Positions 43,074 to 54,880 of a stretch of 64,000 nucleotides of DNA are shown one piece after another. The notes under the pieces were generated by a model. That model ran no database searches. It was not told where the DNA came from and worked only from the letters and a program-made list of their open reading frames with translations. A program made the translations under genes and the position numbers. This DNA comes from Candidatus Pantoea carbekii. GTDB taxonomy: Bacteria > Pseudomonadota > Gammaproteobacteria > Enterobacterales > Enterobacteriaceae. How positions within the stretch are numbered: position 1 is the first letter of the stretch; the number at the start of each line of letters is the position of its first letter. The DNA is taken from the NCBI RefSeq assembly GCF_000971765.1, contig NZ_CP010907.1, positions 558,001 to 622,000 of the forward strand, read 5' to 3'.

Positions 43074-43697
43074 TTATTGACGCTGCACTAAAATAGAGTC
43101 AACCAACCCATAATCTACGGCTTCTTTAGCTGAAAGAAAACGATCACGTTCAGTATCATGTTCAACCTGCTCCAAAGATTTGCCAGTATGCTCAGCAAGT
43201 AACTCGTTCATACGCTGCTTTACTTTTAGAATTTCTCGTGCATGAATTTCAATATCAGTTGCTTGGCCATGGTAGCCACCTAATGGTTGATGAATCATTA
43301 CACGTGAATTAGGCAAACAAAAACGTTTACCTTGTGTACCTGAAGCTAGCAGAAATGCACTCATTGAACAAGCTTGCCCCATACAAATTGTACTAACATC
43401 TGGTTTAATAAATTTCATAGTGTCATAAATAGACATACCAGAGGTAATAACACCACCTGGTGAATTAATATATATATATATATCTTTTTCAGGATTTTCA
43501 GCTTCTAAAAATAATATTTGTGCAACAATTAAGTTTGCCATATAATCTTCGATTTGACCAGTTAAGAAAATCACTCTTTCTTTCAGCAAACGTGAATAAA
43601 TGTCGTAAGAACGTTCACCCCGTGAAGTTTGCTCTACTACCATCGGTATCAGTGCCATATACGGTGTAGTAAAATCACGATCGCCGACATGTGCCAT
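43074..43697 (-). CDS. clpP: ATP-dependent Clp protease proteolytic subunit
   Basis: Tetradecameric serine protease used with ClpX; 207 residues, as in E. coli. The catalytic triad is Ser111, His136 and an Asp near residue 185. The residue before Ser111 is Cys (Ala in E. coli), and Gly two positions after Ser111 is Ser here, small changes directly at the active site. AGGAG lies 6 nt before the ATG. It precedes clpX on the minus strand. Confidence 0.97.
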   Translation of the reverse strand: MAHVGDRDFTTPYMALIPMVVEQTSRGERSYDIYSRLLKERVIFLTGQIEDYMANLIVAQILFLEAENPEKDIYIYINSPGGVITSGMSIYDTMKFIKPDVSTICMGQACSMSAFLLASGTQGKRFCLPNSRVMIHQPLGGYHGQATDIEIHAREILKVKQRMNELLAEHTGKSLEQVEHDTERDRFLSAKEAVDYGLVDSILVQRQ

Positions 43698-44018
43698 TAT
43701 ACGCTCCTCATCATGCTTAATTAATAATTTTTTAAAGATTATAAGAAATTAATTTTAAATATAATTATTTTTATTGACTCTTTTTACACTTAAAGTATAC
43801 CAATAAAATAATTTAATTATTTCAATAGATTTTATATTTTAATATCTTATTTCACTTAAAATACATTCTGTAATAGCATGATATATAAACCGAAAATAAT
43901 TTTCACTAAAAATTTTTCTGTACACTATAATTATGAATAATTATGCAATATAAATAATCTTTAATTAAGAGAATACAATAATAATCTCAAAAATTATTAA
44001 TATCCTAAAATAAAAATA
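43698..44018. other. Spacer between tig and clpP
   Basis: About 320 nt that should hold the clpP promoter on minus. No clear sigma-32 or sigma-70 pair could be assigned, and no terminator is visible after tig. Confidence 0.4.
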
Positions 44019-45350
44019 TTAAGCGAATGAAACAAACTGATTCTCATAAGTATGGTGATAAATTAATTCATTAAATTTAAAAGGTTTTTCTGTAATTTTA
44101 GCTTTTGTGATTACAGCTTCGATTGCTAACTCTTCTAAAACTATATTACGAATATTATTCATTAGCTCCTTTTTTTTAAAGTATAAAGCAATTACTTGAT
44201 TTGGGTTTTCATATGCTGAAGCTATTTCTATTATTAATGCTCTTACACGATTTTCATCAACCTTTAAGTTATGAGTACGAATAATTTCTTGCAACAATAA
44301 AGCTACACTAACGCGATACTTTGCTTGATTTGCAATTAGTTCATCGGATGATGTATTAAATAATTGTTTTTTTTTATTATCAGAATATTCTGTTGATTGT
44401 TGATTATATATTATATTAATTTCTTTTTTAACCAGTGCTGTTGGAACATCAATACTATGATTATCTATTAACGCTTTCATTACCTGCGACTTTAATCGAG
44501 CATATATAGCTCTTTTCAATTCACGCTCCATGTTTTTTCGTATTTCAGCACGCAATTCAATTATAGAACCATTCTTTATTCCAATATGCTTAACAAATTC
44601 TTCATTTAATTTTGGTAAAGTATACGTTTCAACTTTTTTTAGAAAAATGTTAAAGGTAGCATTCTTATTTTGTAAATTTTTCACATGGTAATTAAATGGA
44701 AATTTAACATCGATAGTAAATTTTTCACCTGGTTTGTGATTAATGATATTTTCTGCAAGTCCTGGTATCATACAACCTTGCTCTATTACCAAAACAAAAT
44801 TATTAGCTTGACTACCTTCAAATTTTGATCCTTCTGCTAACCCATTGAAATCGATAGTTACACGATCTCTGATAGATGCAACATTATTCGTTTCACTCCA
44901 AATTGCTTTTTGTTTCTGTAAGATATTTAAGACAATATCAATATCCATATCAGTTATTTCAACAACTGGTTTTTCTAATTCGATAGAATCTAAACATTTT
45001 AATGTAATTTCTGGATATACTTCAAATTCAACTGTATAAGTAAAATCTGTGCCTTTTTGATATTTACTAGGTATATAATTCGGAGGGCCTGCTAAATTAA
45101 TTTTTTCTTTAATAATGGTATCAGTGAATATACGTTCCATAAGATCATTTAAAGTGTTTTGATGAACTACAGTGCCGCATCTCTGTGCAATGATGTCTAT
45201 TGGTGCTTTCCCTTTGCGAAAACCATCAACATGAACTTTTTTTGCTGCTTTGACTAGTTCTTTTTTTACTGCTTTTTCAATATGGTCTGCTGTTACAGTA
45301 ACTGTAATCCTACGCCCTAATCCTTGAGTAGTTTCTATTAACACTGTCAT
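44019..45350 (-). CDS. tig: Trigger factor
   Basis: Ribosome-bound chaperone with peptidyl-prolyl isomerase activity; 443 residues (E. coli 432). The ribosome-docking motif GFRKGKAP is at residues 43-50. The PPIase domain occupies about 155-245, and the helical C-domain follows with a tail about ten residues longer than usual. GAGG lies 8 nt before the ATG. With ppiB decayed, this is the only peptidyl-prolyl isomerase seen in the window. It lies upstream of clpP as in E. coli. Confidence 0.97.
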   Translation of the reverse strand: MTVLIETTQGLGRRITVTVTADHIEKAVKKELVKAAKKVHVDGFRKGKAPIDIIAQRCGTVVHQNTLNDLMERIFTDTIIKEKINLAGPPNYIPSKYQKGTDFTYTVEFEVYPEITLKCLDSIELEKPVVEITDMDIDIVLNILQKQKAIWSETNNVASIRDRVTIDFNGLAEGSKFEGSQANNFVLVIEQGCMIPGLAENIINHKPGEKFTIDVKFPFNYHVKNLQNKNATFNIFLKKVETYTLPKLNEEFVKHIGIKNGSIIELRAEIRKNMERELKRAIYARLKSQVMKALIDNHSIDVPTALVKKEINIIYNQQSTEYSDNKKKQLFNTSSDELIANQAKYRVSVALLLQEIIRTHNLKVDENRVRALIIEIASAYENPNQVIALYFKKKELMNNIRNIVLEELAIEAVITKAKITEKPFKFNELIYHHTYENQFVSFA

Positions 45351-47645
45351 TTCATTACCTCAAACATGTGTATACGGTTTACTGTAGAGATATTTATTAA
45401 CCTGATACATGCAATCTAAAGAATCGATATAAAATTCTGTAATTAAAAAAATTGAATTTGTATTTAAAAATTCGAGTTCATTGTCTTAATTAGAGAAAAT
45501 TTTCAGTATATATACTAAGATTATAAGAATATAGCTAGAATTGAGGGTATAAACTTATTAGTGTGTTATTGATACCATTTTTTTAAATTTAATTTAATTT
45601 TAATAAAGCAATTTATAAAAATATCATTAATACAATTGATTTTTAAAGATAATCTTTAAGAAGAACATTGAATTATATTACTTTGTAATAATTTGACTAT
45701 CATTTGCATAATAAAAAAGTGAATTTTATTCAAAAATCATTTAGAAATTTACAAAAAAATCATAATTCTCAATTATTTAAAAATTATTCTAAATAAACCT
45801 AGATAAATAAATTCAAAACGATCAAATAGATAATTGTATAATTGAGTATTATAGCCAAAGCCCTTTTACGACTCTTTAATTTAGCACAGATGAATTTTTA
45901 AATATTCAAACATACTTTATTAAATGGCGACATAAATTTTTTTAATTAATTTAGGAAATGTTTTAGTTTTCTTTTAACTAGCAATTGCTAGCATAGATGA
46001 AATGTTTTAAAAAATCCAGTATATGCATGTAAAATGCAAAATATTTATATTTACATACAATGATATTTTTTCTGTGAATTTTTCATTATAGTTCTATATC
46101 ATACATAGTATATGTATATATTAAATTCTACAATTTATTCAATTTAATCAAATTCTCAATATTAAGGATATTATTGTTTAATATGAGTAGTTTTAACTAA
46201 ATATTCTAGAATAACTTATAGAATATAGATAAAGTTTAATAGTTAGTGAACCAAATATTCCTTAACAATCTATAGTATGCTATAAAATTTTTTAAAAAAT
46301 CATCTCTTTTACGTAATGCATTATTTTAAATGTACAAACTTAAAAAGTGTTTCATAATTTTGAGAACATACGCAGTATAAATAATATGTGTTGCAACATG
46401 ACTAAAATTGTCTTTTATTATTATTTATATAAATTTAGAAATAAAATTAAATAAATGAACTTCATATTAAAATTCTTAAAATTTTGAAGATATTTCTTTA
46501 GAACGAAATGCTCAAGATTACAAAAACAATTTATTAAATGGTGAAGCTACATTATCGTGAAATAGCATAGAATAATTTTTTACATAATTTCATTAAAGAA
46601 TAACGATGAATTAAGTGATAAAAATAAATACTTCAAGATGAATACTGTAAAATAACAAAAATTATTTATATGATACGAAAATATAGTACTTAAATATATT
46701 AAGTAATACGTTGTTAAAATTTCTTAATTTAATTTACCCTACAAATTTTTATTATTTACAGAAATAGTAAAATACTAAATATGCTTAATAAGCATAGCAA
46801 AGTTATTTAAAAAACTACAATTGTAATATGATTATTTATTTGAGTTTATTATTTTGATTTTCCAGTATATATTTAAGCATAATTTATTATCAAGCTGAGT
46901 GTAGTTCTAAGAGTAATTTTCTAGGAAAGACAGTTTATAGTATCAACATTTTTTTATGTAACACATAAAAATAAATTTATTGAATATAAATTTATTTTTA
47001 TGAACATATAAAAATAAAAGTAAGTATTTCAATTGATGTTTTCTATAATAAATTCTTGAAACTAGATTGCACATTTGTTACCATGAGCAATTGAAATTCA
47101 TAATGAATAATATTTGGATTATATTTAAATAGATTTAATATAACATTTGACATTATTTATATAATGATATTATAAGATGATAACAAAATTTTTGTATAAA
47201 AACATAAATTTTATAGATTATATAGTAATAATTAAATAATAATTTTTCCACTAAACCTATCATAAAAAATATTTTTTAATTATAAATTATCTTTACTTCA
47301 TATAAACTAAATATAAAATATATGTATTGATTTTGAAAAAAATAAATGTAGAAAAACATTTCAGATTTTACGAAATACGAATACTCATAAATTTTAATTT
47401 ATCATGTATTAAATAAATATTTCTTTGTTTTAATAAACATATGTTATGTATATTAAATGCAAAATAGCATTACCTAGCAACTCTTCAACATAATACAAAT
47501 AATATATTTATATAATATTAACAGCACGTTATATTGAAAAAGTGTTCTCTATAGTTCTAAACAGATTTATAATATGCAAACTTTTCTGTAAAAGGTGCCC
47601 TCACTTAAAACGACAATAGTCTCTTTTAATTACTGAGGTTATTAA
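45351..47645. other. Longest spacer, between tig and cyoA
   Basis: About 2.3 kb without a gene. E. coli has bolA, yajG and ampG here; I recognise none of them. The one notable structure is the 17-bp-arm hairpin at 46964-47002. Before cyoA a TATAAT hexamer at 47568-47573 may be a -10, with a poor -35. Confidence 0.5.
46964..47002. repeat. Perfect inverted repeat, 17-bp arms, 5-nt loop
   Basis: The arm at 46964-46980 starts CATAAAAATAAA; the arm at 46986-47002 is its exact reverse complement, and TGAAT is the loop. It lies in the middle of the 2.3-kb gap, about 640 nt before cyoA. Only the two end pairs are G-C. It is too long to be likely by chance, but no function is evident; it may be a relic terminator or an RNA hairpin. 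Confidence 0.65.
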
Positions 47646-48503
47646 ATGAAAGTTATTAAACATATAAAATATTTATCGTCTTTTTCAATAATTACAGTAA
47701 ATACTATATTATTAAGTGGCTGTGATAGTGCTCTGCTAAATCCAAAGGGGCAGATTGCAATTGAACAACGTTCATTGATTTTAACAGCTTTTGGTTTAAT
47801 GCTGATTGTAGTCATTCCTGCAATATTGATGGCTATTTTATTTTCTTGGAAATACCGTGCAAGTAATCCAAACGCAAAGTATAGTCCTAATTGGTCACAT
47901 TCAAATAAAATAGAAGCTATTGTCTGGATTATTCCTATTCTAATTATCTTATTTTTAGGCATTATGACTTGGAAATCCACACATATATTAGAACCTAGTA
48001 AATCACTAGTACATGAAGTTAATCCAGTTGATATTGATGTGGTAGCCTTAGATTGGAAATGGTTATTTATTTATCCTAAATTCCGTATTGCAACCATTAA
48101 CCAAATAGCTTTCCCAACAAATACTCCAGTAAACTTTAATATTACATCAAATTCTGTCATGAATTCCTTTTTTATCCCTACATTAGGCAGTCAAATTTAT
48201 GCTATGGCAGGCATGCAAACTAAATTGCATCTTATTGCTAATAAACCTGGGATTTTTAATGGTTTTTCTTCAAATTTTAGTGGTCGTGGTTTCTCTGGTA
48301 TGAAATTCAAAGCAATTGCAACCAAAAATAAGATTGATTTTCAAAAATGGATTTCCAAAGTTAGAGAATCTGCTCATAGGCTCATGAATATGAATGATTT
48401 TGAAAAACTTGCATTGCCAAGTGAAAATCATCCAGTAGAATATTTCTCTATAGCAAACCCTGATCTTTTCAAACAAATTATTAAAAAATTTATAATGCAA
48501 TAA
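47646..48503 (+). CDS. cyoA: Cytochrome bo3 ubiquinol oxidase subunit II
   Basis: Membrane lipoprotein subunit of the quinol oxidase that reduces oxygen. It has 285 residues against 315. The signal peptide ends in the lipobox LSGC (Cys26), then two membrane helices and the periplasmic cupredoxin-like domain follow. The copper-binding residues of cytochrome c oxidases are absent, as usual for quinol oxidases. The Met/His-rich C-terminal tail of E. coli CyoA is missing. GAGGTT lies 5 nt before the ATG. First gene of cyoABCDE. Confidence 0.96.
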   Translation: MKVIKHIKYLSSFSIITVNTILLSGCDSALLNPKGQIAIEQRSLILTAFGLMLIVVIPAILMAILFSWKYRASNPNAKYSPNWSHSNKIEAIVWIIPILIILFLGIMTWKSTHILEPSKSLVHEVNPVDIDVVALDWKWLFIYPKFRIATINQIAFPTNTPVNFNITSNSVMNSFFIPTLGSQIYAMAGMQTKLHLIANKPGIFNGFSSNFSGRGFSGMKFKAIATKNKIDFQKWISKVRESAHRLMNMNDFEKLALPSENHPVEYFSIANPDLFKQIIKKFIMQ

Positions 48504-48579
48504 AACATTATATAGACCTTCAATTAGTGTATGGATATATAAGTGACACCGTTTCCGCGAAAATTGAGGAAAAAATGCA

Positions 48580-50562
48580 ATGTTGGGAAAATTAACACTG
48601 GATGCGATTCCTTACCATGAACCCATTATTATGGTTACGATTGTTGGTATTATGATTACAAGTTTAGTAATGGTCAGTATTATTACTTATTTTGGTAAAT
48701 GGAAGTATCTTTGGTCTGAATGGTTGACGTCTGTAGATCACAAAAAGCTTGGTATTATGTACATCATCATTGCATTAATCATGCTACTGCGAGGATTCGC
48801 AGATGCTATAATGATGCGTACACAACAAGTCATGGCATCTGCTAAGGGAATGGGTATTTTACCTCCCCATCACTACGATCAAATTTTCACTGCTCATGGT
48901 GTCATTATGATCTTCTTTGTAGCAATGCCCTTAGTAATAGGCTTAATGAATATTATAGTACCTTTACAAATTGGAGCCCGCGATGTTGCATTCCCTTTCC
49001 TCAATAACGTAAGTTTCTGGTTTACTATGATAGGTGTTATTTTAGTAAATCTTTCATTAGGTATTGGTGAGTTTGCACAGACTGGATGGTTAGCTTATCC
49101 GCCACTTTCAGGCAAGCAATATAGTCCTGGTGTTGGTGTTGATTACTGGATATGGAGTCTGCAATTAGCAGGTATTGGTACTACATTGACAGGTATTAAT
49201 TTCTTTGTAACTATTCTTAAAATGCGTGCTCCAGGTATGAATTTGTTTAAAATGCCAGTATTTAGCTGGACTGCACTTTGTACAAATGTTTTAATTATCA
49301 TTGCGTTTCCGGTATTAACTGTAACATTAGCATTGCTCACACTAGATCGTTACCTCGGCTTCCATTTTTTTACTAGTAATCTAGGTGGTAATATGATGAT
49401 GTACGTCAACTTAATCTGGGTATGGGGCCATCCAGAAGTATATATACTTGTTCTTCCTGCATTCGGTATTTTCTCTGAAGTTACTGCTACGTTTTCTAAG
49501 AAACGTTTATTTGGTTATACTTCTTTAGTATGGGCAACTATTGCTATTACAATACTTTCGTTTATTGTATGGTTACACCATTTTTTTACTATGGGAGCAG
49601 GTGCAAATGTCAATGCTTTCTTTGGTATTATGACTATGATTATCGCAATTCCTACTGGAGTTAAGATTTTCAATTGGTTATTTACTTTATATCAAGGTCG
49701 CATTCAATTTCATTCAGCAATGTTATGGACTATTGGTTTTTTAGTATCTTTCTCTATTGGTGGTATGAGTGGTGTTCTTTTAGCTATTCCTGGTGCAGAT
49801 TTTGTACTTCATAATAGTTTGTTTTTAATAGCACACTTTCATAATGTCATTATTGGAGGAGTCGTTTTTGGATGCATGGCCGGAATAACCTATTGGTTTC
49901 CAAAAGCATTTGGTTTTACTTTAAATGAAATTTGGGGAAAACGAGCTTTTTATTGTTGGATCATTGGGTTTTTTATAGCTTTTATGCCGTTGTACGCTCT
50001 GGGTTTCATGGGAATGACTCGTCGACTCAGCCAAAATATTGATCCAGAATTTCATTCTTTATTAGTTATTGCTGCAATTGGTGCTGGATTGATTGGATGT
50101 GGTATTTTATGCCAATTAATCATGTTTTATTTTTCTATAAAAGATCGCCATGAACACCGAGATTTAACAGGTGATCCTTGGGGTGGACGTACGCTAGAAT
50201 GGGCAACTTCTTCACCTCCGCCGTTTTACAATTTTGCTATTATTCCATATGTTGACGATCGCGATGCATTTTGGTCAATTAAAGAAAAAGGGCTGTCATA
50301 TCAAAAACCGAAAAAATATGAAAATATTCATATGCCAAAGAATAGTAAAGCAGGATTCTTTATAGGTATGTTTGGTACTATTTTAGGCTTTTCGTTAATT
50401 TGGTACATCTGGTGGTTAGCAGTATTATCATTTATAGGCATGATTGCAACCTGGATTATAAAAAGTTTTGATGAAGATATTGATTACTATATACAAGCAG
50501 ATGATATTGCAAACATAGAAAATGAACATTTTAATCAAATTAAAACAGCAGGTTTGAAATAA
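48580..50562 (+). CDS. cyoB: Cytochrome bo3 ubiquinol oxidase subunit I
   Basis: Catalytic heme-copper subunit with about 15 membrane spans; 660 residues (E. coli 663). The ligands stand at E. coli numbers: His106 and His421 (heme b), His419 (heme o), and His284, His333, His334 (CuB). His284 is in WGHPEVY, the Tyr of which forms the His-Tyr crosslink. A proton-pumping oxidase is thus fully conserved. GAGGAAA precedes the ATG. The stop overlaps the cyoC start by 1 nt. Confidence 0.98.
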   Translation: MLGKLTLDAIPYHEPIIMVTIVGIMITSLVMVSIITYFGKWKYLWSEWLTSVDHKKLGIMYIIIALIMLLRGFADAIMMRTQQVMASAKGMGILPPHHYDQIFTAHGVIMIFFVAMPLVIGLMNIIVPLQIGARDVAFPFLNNVSFWFTMIGVILVNLSLGIGEFAQTGWLAYPPLSGKQYSPGVGVDYWIWSLQLAGIGTTLTGINFFVTILKMRAPGMNLFKMPVFSWTALCTNVLIIIAFPVLTVTLALLTLDRYLGFHFFTSNLGGNMMMYVNLIWVWGHPEVYILVLPAFGIFSEVTATFSKKRLFGYTSLVWATIAITILSFIVWLHHFFTMGAGANVNAFFGIMTMIIAIPTGVKIFNWLFTLYQGRIQFHSAMLWTIGFLVSFSIGGMSGVLLAIPGADFVLHNSLFLIAHFHNVIIGGVVFGCMAGITYWFPKAFGFTLNEIWGKRAFYCWIIGFFIAFMPLYALGFMGMTRRLSQNIDPEFHSLLVIAAIGAGLIGCGILCQLIMFYFSIKDRHEHRDLTGDPWGGRTLEWATSSPPPFYNFAIIPYVDDRDAFWSIKEKGLSYQKPKKYENIHMPKNSKAGFFIGMFGTILGFSLIWYIWWLAVLSFIGMIATWIIKSFDEDIDYYIQADDIANIENEHFNQIKTAGLK

Positions 50563-51158
50563 TGTCTAATGAAACTGTCATACAAAAACATTTTTATGAT
50601 CCAGAAGCTAATAAAATTTTTGGTTTTTGGATTTACCTAATGAGTGATTGTATTATCTTTGCAACTTTGTTTGCAACTTATATGGTAATGGTTCATAACA
50701 CTGCGTTCGGTCCAATAGCCAAGGAAATTTTTAAACTGCCATTTGTCTTTTTAGAGACCATGATTTTGTTATTGAGTTCTATTATTTATGGTATGGCAGT
50801 AATTGCTATGGATAGGCAAAATAAGATTTTAGTTGTAACGTGGCTTATTTTAACCGGTATTTTAGGTTCTGCATTTATTATCATGGAACTGTATGAATTT
50901 TATCATCTTATTATGAATAATTGCGGTCCTAATCGCAGTGGTTTTTTATCTGCGTTTTTTACTTTAGTTGGTGTTCATGGTTTACATGTCAGCTCTGGTT
51001 TAATTTGGATGGCAGTATTAATATTGCAAATTATTAAACGTGGACTGACTAAGATTAACTGTACGCGCATCATATGTCTCAGCATGTTTTGGCATTTTTT
51101 AGATATAATTTGGATCTTTGTGTTCAGTGTTGTTTATTTGATAGGGACCATGCAATGA
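50562..51158 (+). CDS. cyoC: Cytochrome bo3 ubiquinol oxidase subunit III
   Basis: Membrane subunit with five spans that stabilises subunit I; 198 residues (E. coli 204). Its conserved Glu lies in the [12 protein letters not shown] region. The start codon shares the last base of the cyoB stop, and its stop overlaps the cyoD start in ATGA, so the three genes are translationally coupled. Confidence 0.97.
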   Translation: MSNETVIQKHFYDPEANKIFGFWIYLMSDCIIFATLFATYMVMVHNTAFGPIAKEIFKLPFVFLETMILLLSSIIYGMAVIAMDRQNKILVVTWLILTGILGSAFIIMELYEFYHLIMNNCGPNRSGFLSAFFTLVGVHGLHVSSGLIWMAVLILQIIKRGLTKINCTRIICLSMFWHFLDIIWIFVFSVVYLIGTMQ

Positions 51159-51484
51159 ATCATTCTATTAAAAGATGTGGTGCATCTCAGGGTCGTCTAA
51201 CATCTTATATAGTTGGTTTTATTTTTTCTATTATTCTAACTATTATCCCATTTTGGATAGTAATTTATCGCAACATGTCTTACAGTAATACTATATATAT
51301 AATTGTAGTATGTGCAGTAATGCAAATGTTAGTTCATTTGATTTATTTCTTGCATTTAGATGTAAGATCTGAGGGTGGTTGGAATATGATAGCGATTGTT
51401 TTTTCAATAATTATTGTTACTATTCTAATAGTTGGCTCATTATGGATTATGCATCATCTAAACTATAATATGATGATTCACTAA
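51155..51484 (+). CDS. cyoD: Cytochrome bo3 ubiquinol oxidase subunit IV
   Basis: Small membrane subunit with three spans, 109 residues, as in E. coli. I start at the ATG at 51155 inside the ATGA overlap with cyoC, because the protein then begins [15 protein letters not shown], aligned with MSHSTDHSGASHGSV. An earlier in-frame start at 51074 lies within cyoC and is not supported. The ending LNYNMMIH matches LNYNMMMH. Confidence 0.96.
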   Translation: MNHSIKRCGASQGRLTSYIVGFIFSIILTIIPFWIVIYRNMSYSNTIYIIVVCAVMQMLVHLIYFLHLDVRSEGGWNMIAIVFSIIIVTILIVGSLWIMHHLNYNMMIH

Positions 51485-51497
51485 AGAGTTATTCATA

Positions 51498-52391
51498 ATG
51501 ATTAGATATTATCTAACAATTATAAAACCAAAAATTGTTTTAGGAAATTTAATTTCTGTGGTTGGTGGTTTTTTATTAGCTTCAAGAGGTAACATAAATT
51601 ACTCGCTGCTGTTTTTTGCTCTTATTTCAGTATGTTTTATTATTGCATCAGGCTGTGTTTTTAACAATATTATTGATCGTGATATTGATATCAAGATGCA
51701 CAGAACGCAGAGTCGTATTTTAGTTAAGGGTCTACTCTCAATCAAACATAGTTTAATTTATGCAATTGTATTAGGTATTACTGGTTGTGCATTATTATAT
51801 TATAAAGTAAACGCACTAAGTATGTGCTTAGCAATTATAGCTTTTGTAGTATATGTTGTTATTTATAGTCTTTATATGAAGCGTCACTCAGTTTACAGTA
51901 CATTAATTGGTAGTTTATCTGGTGCTATGCCGCCTGTTATTGGTTATTGTGCAGTAACTAATGAATTTGATTGTGCTGCACTAATTTTACAGTTTATTTT
52001 TAGTGTTTGGCAAATACCACATTCTTACTCAGTTGCTATTTATAATTTTAAAGATTATCAAATTGCAAAGATTGCGGTTTTACCAGTCGTGAAAGGAATT
52101 TCAGTAGCAAAAAATCATATAATTGTATACATTTTAGTATTCGTAATTTCTACACCTATGTTGACTATAAGTGGCTATACTGGTTATAAATATCTTTTAG
52201 TTGTCACTGCTGTAAGTATAGGTTGGTTTGTAATATCATTGTTGGGTTATAAAACATCAAACCACAGACTTTGGTCATACAGAATATTCGTTTTTTCCAT
52301 TATTGTAATTACAATATTTAGTATAATGATATCGATAGATTTTATAACTCCGATATCTTTTAAAAATATTATAACTTACAATTATCAATAA
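51498..52391 (+). CDS. cyoE: Protoheme IX farnesyltransferase (heme O synthase)
   Basis: UbiA-family prenyltransferase converting heme B to heme O for CyoB; 297 residues (E. coli 296). It has the first Asp motif [15 protein letters not shown] and the conserved YSLYMKRHS and [16 protein letters not shown] segments. About eight membrane spans. Last gene of the operon; a strong terminator follows 19 nt after the stop. Heme B itself must come from elsewhere, as no heme synthesis gene is in the window. Confidence 0.97.
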   Translation: MIRYYLTIIKPKIVLGNLISVVGGFLLASRGNINYSLLFFALISVCFIIASGCVFNNIIDRDIDIKMHRTQSRILVKGLLSIKHSLIYAIVLGITGCALLYYKVNALSMCLAIIAFVVYVVIYSLYMKRHSVYSTLIGSLSGAMPPVIGYCAVTNEFDCAALILQFIFSVWQIPHSYSVAIYNFKDYQIAKIAVLPVVKGISVAKNHIIVYILVFVISTPMLTISGYTGYKYLLVVTAVSIGWFVISLLGYKTSNHRLWSYRIFVFSIIVITIFSIMISIDFITPISFKNIITYNYQ

Positions 52392-52410
52392 TCTAACCTA
52401 TATAACTATG

Positions 52411-52447
52411 AATTAAAGAGGGCGCGAAAATTGCGCCCTCTTTAATT
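52411..52447 (+). terminator. Rho-independent terminator after cyoE
   Basis: A 15-bp perfect stem (52411-52425 with 52433-52447) has the 7-nt loop GAAAATT. The GC-rich inner half GAGGGCGC pairs with GCGCCCTC, and the outer part is A/T, giving T-rich ends in both directions. It is the strongest terminator in the window and separates the cyo operon from yajR. Confidence 0.9.
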
Positions 52448-52504
52448 GTAAAATCGATCTTTGAAATATTATTCAATACAGCAATAAAATTTACAGGGGT
52501 TGAA

Positions 52505-53881
52505 ATGAACAATGATAATCAAATGACCCATATAGAGCGTCGTGCTATATGGGGTTTAAGTACTATATTTTTCTTACGCATGTTAGGAATGTTCATGGTT
52601 TTACCTGTAATAACTACATATGGAATAAAACTAAAAGGTGCCAACGAATATTTAATCGGTTTAGCTATTGGAATTTATGGATTCACTCAAGCAGTATTTC
52701 AAATTCCTTTTGGATTGCTTTCGGATCGTATCGGTCGTAAGCCATTAATAATTATTGGTTTAATACTATTTGTTATTGGTAGCATAATCGCTGCAGTAAA
52801 AAATTCAATTTGGGGTATTATTATAGGTCGTGCATTACAAGGATGTGGCGCTATTTCCTGTGTCATTATGGCGTTGCTGTCAGATTTAGTACGAGAGCAA
52901 AATCGTACTAAAGCTATGAGTTTTATTGGCGTAAGTTTCGGTATCACTTTTTTTATAGCAATGATTATTGGTCCAATAATTACAGATAAATATGGTCTTC
53001 AAACATTATTTTGGATAATCGCTATTCTCTCTAGTTGCGCAATTTTGATTATCCTCTTTCTAGTTCCTCACACATCAAATCACATTTTAAATCGTGAATG
53101 CGGCATTGTAACGAATAGCATTTCAAAAGTTTTAAAAAATAAAAAATTGCTAAAACTAAATATTAATATTTTTTATTTACATATTTTATTAATTTCAACT
53201 TTTGTAACATTACCTTCTCAATTAGAAAAAAATGGCTTTCCAGCAACATTACATTGGAAAATATACTTACTAACCATGTTAATAGCTTTTATTATTGCAA
53301 TGCCCTTTATTATTTACTCTGAAACTAAACGTTGTATCAAAAAAGTATTAATTAGTTGCATTGGAATAATGATAATTTCGCAAACTTTATTTTGGATTTC
53401 AGAACTTCATGTTAATATCATATTAATTGCAATAGAATTATTTTTCTTCTCTTTTAATGTAATAGAAGCCATATTACCTTCATTAATCAGCAAAGAGTCA
53501 CCAGTAGGTTATAAAGGTACGGCAATGGGTATTTATTCTACTAGTCAATTTCTTGGTGCGGCTATTGGTGGAAGCATAGGTGGTTGGATTTATGAACACT
53601 TTGATACATACACTGTCTTTTTATTCAACAGTCTTATCGCAATACCTTGGTTTTTTATTAGTTTATCAATGAAAGAACCTCCTTATGTTAGTAGTCTACG
53701 CATTACATTAAGCAACTCAATGCTTGTTGCTATTACTAATTTACAAAATTATTTAACAACACAGCCAGGTGTAAAAACCGTACTTATTATCCCAGAAGAA
53801 AAATCTGCATACGTTAAAATAGATAATACATTAACAAATCGTGCTATATTAGAAGAAAAATTAAGTAATTTTTGTGTCTGA
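52505..53881 (+). CDS. yajR: Inner membrane MFS transporter YajR
   Basis: Major facilitator superfamily protein of 458 residues (E. coli about 454), with 12 predicted spans. Motif A is in GLLSDRIGRKP. The C-terminal YAM domain is kept (ending PEEKSAYVKIDNTLTNRAILEEKLSNF). AGGGG lies about 5 nt before the ATG. Substrate unknown in the family; a drug or metabolite efflux role is usually assumed. It stands after cyoE as in E. coli. Confidence 0.95.
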   Translation: MNNDNQMTHIERRAIWGLSTIFFLRMLGMFMVLPVITTYGIKLKGANEYLIGLAIGIYGFTQAVFQIPFGLLSDRIGRKPLIIIGLILFVIGSIIAAVKNSIWGIIIGRALQGCGAISCVIMALLSDLVREQNRTKAMSFIGVSFGITFFIAMIIGPIITDKYGLQTLFWIIAILSSCAILIILFLVPHTSNHILNRECGIVTNSISKVLKNKKLLKLNINIFYLHILLISTFVTLPSQLEKNGFPATLHWKIYLLTMLIAFIIAMPFIIYSETKRCIKKVLISCIGIMIISQTLFWISELHVNIILIAIELFFFSFNVIEAILPSLISKESPVGYKGTAMGIYSTSQFLGAAIGGSIGGWIYEHFDTYTVFLFNSLIAIPWFFISLSMKEPPYVSSLRITLSNSMLVAITNLQNYLTTQPGVKTVLIIPEEKSAYVKIDNTLTNRAILEEKLSNFCV

Positions 53882-54388
53882 AAAGAACTCTTTTTGAATA
53901 CAAATATACTGACGTGTAATTATATACAATTGTTAGATCATACTAACTAAACTATACACACATAATAGAAATTAATTTGAATTAAGTTTAATAAACGCAT
54001 TATTATTTTACATAGATTTAATATTTATCACATAAATCTATTTATGATAATCAAAAAACTATTTACTAAACATATTAAATAATTTCAAAAAAAATTCTGC
54101 TGCCTAACAAATCTCTTTATTTTACTATGAAATAATATATTTTTTAAAAATTAACATTAAAGATAAAATTTAAAATAGTTTTATAACAAAGTAATAACCA
54201 ATTATCGTTTAATAATTAAATTGTTTTTTATGGAGGTATGTTAAAACGAATTATTATCATTCGAATAGTTAGTGTAAAGCTGGATATTATACATATATCG
54301 TGTGTTTTATCTAACTACAACAAGCTAAAAAATATATTTTAAGATTGTAACACTAATTAAATAAATTTATAAAAATATGATTATATTA
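53882..54388. other. Convergent spacer between yajR and yajQ
   Basis: About 500 nt. A 9-bp inverted repeat (54012-54020 with 54033-54041) is the only structure and is not significant here. No gene seen. Confidence 0.45.
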
Positions 54389-54880
54389 TCAATCTCGAAA
54401 ATTTTTAAACTGAAAAGGTTGATTAAAATCATGATTACGCACTAAAATTATCACACGTTGTAATATATCACGAGATTTTCCAATTATGCGCAATTCATTT
54501 CCTTGAATCTGAAATTGTACTTTTAATTTGCTTTTTTTAATTACTTTTAATAAATCTTTAGCGACATCTCTATCAATACCATTTTTTAATTTTACTTGCA
54601 TTATACAAAGTTTACCGTTATAGTTTACTTCTTTAGCAATTTCAATAGCTTTTGTTTCAATTCCACGCTTTATTAAATTTTCCCTTAAAATATTTACCAA
54701 TTGCCCAATCTGAAAATTAGATTCACTAGTAATTTTAATTATCTCCTCTTTTTCATTTAATTCAATATTGGCAATTACATTACGAAAATCAAAACGAATT
54801 GAAACTTCACGATTAGCATTCTCGACGGCATTACGTACTTGCTGGAGTTCAATTTCCGATACAATATCGAAAGATGGCAT
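54389..54880 (-). CDS. yajQ: YajQ family nucleotide-binding protein
   Basis: 163 residues, as in E. coli, with the start [19 protein letters not shown] and the ending PFQFKNFRD conserved. It has a double ferredoxin-like fold; family members bind nucleotides, in some species cyclic di-GMP. AGGAG is 8 nt before the ATG. It is the last gene before the inversion breakpoint inferred from gene order. Confidence 0.96.
   Translation of the reverse strand: MPSFDIVSEIELQQVRNAVENANREVSIRFDFRNVIANIELNEKEEIIKITSESNFQIGQLVNILRENLIKRGIETKAIEIAKEVNYNGKLCIMQVKLKNGIDRDVAKDLLKVIKKSKLKVQFQIQGNELRIIGKSRDILQRVIILVRNHDFNQPFQFKNFRD

Noticed and set aside
51074-51154. Longer N-terminus for CyoD inside cyoC.
   Set aside because: The E. 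coli-like start at 51155 sits in a classical ATGA overlap; the extra residues are cyoC read out of frame.
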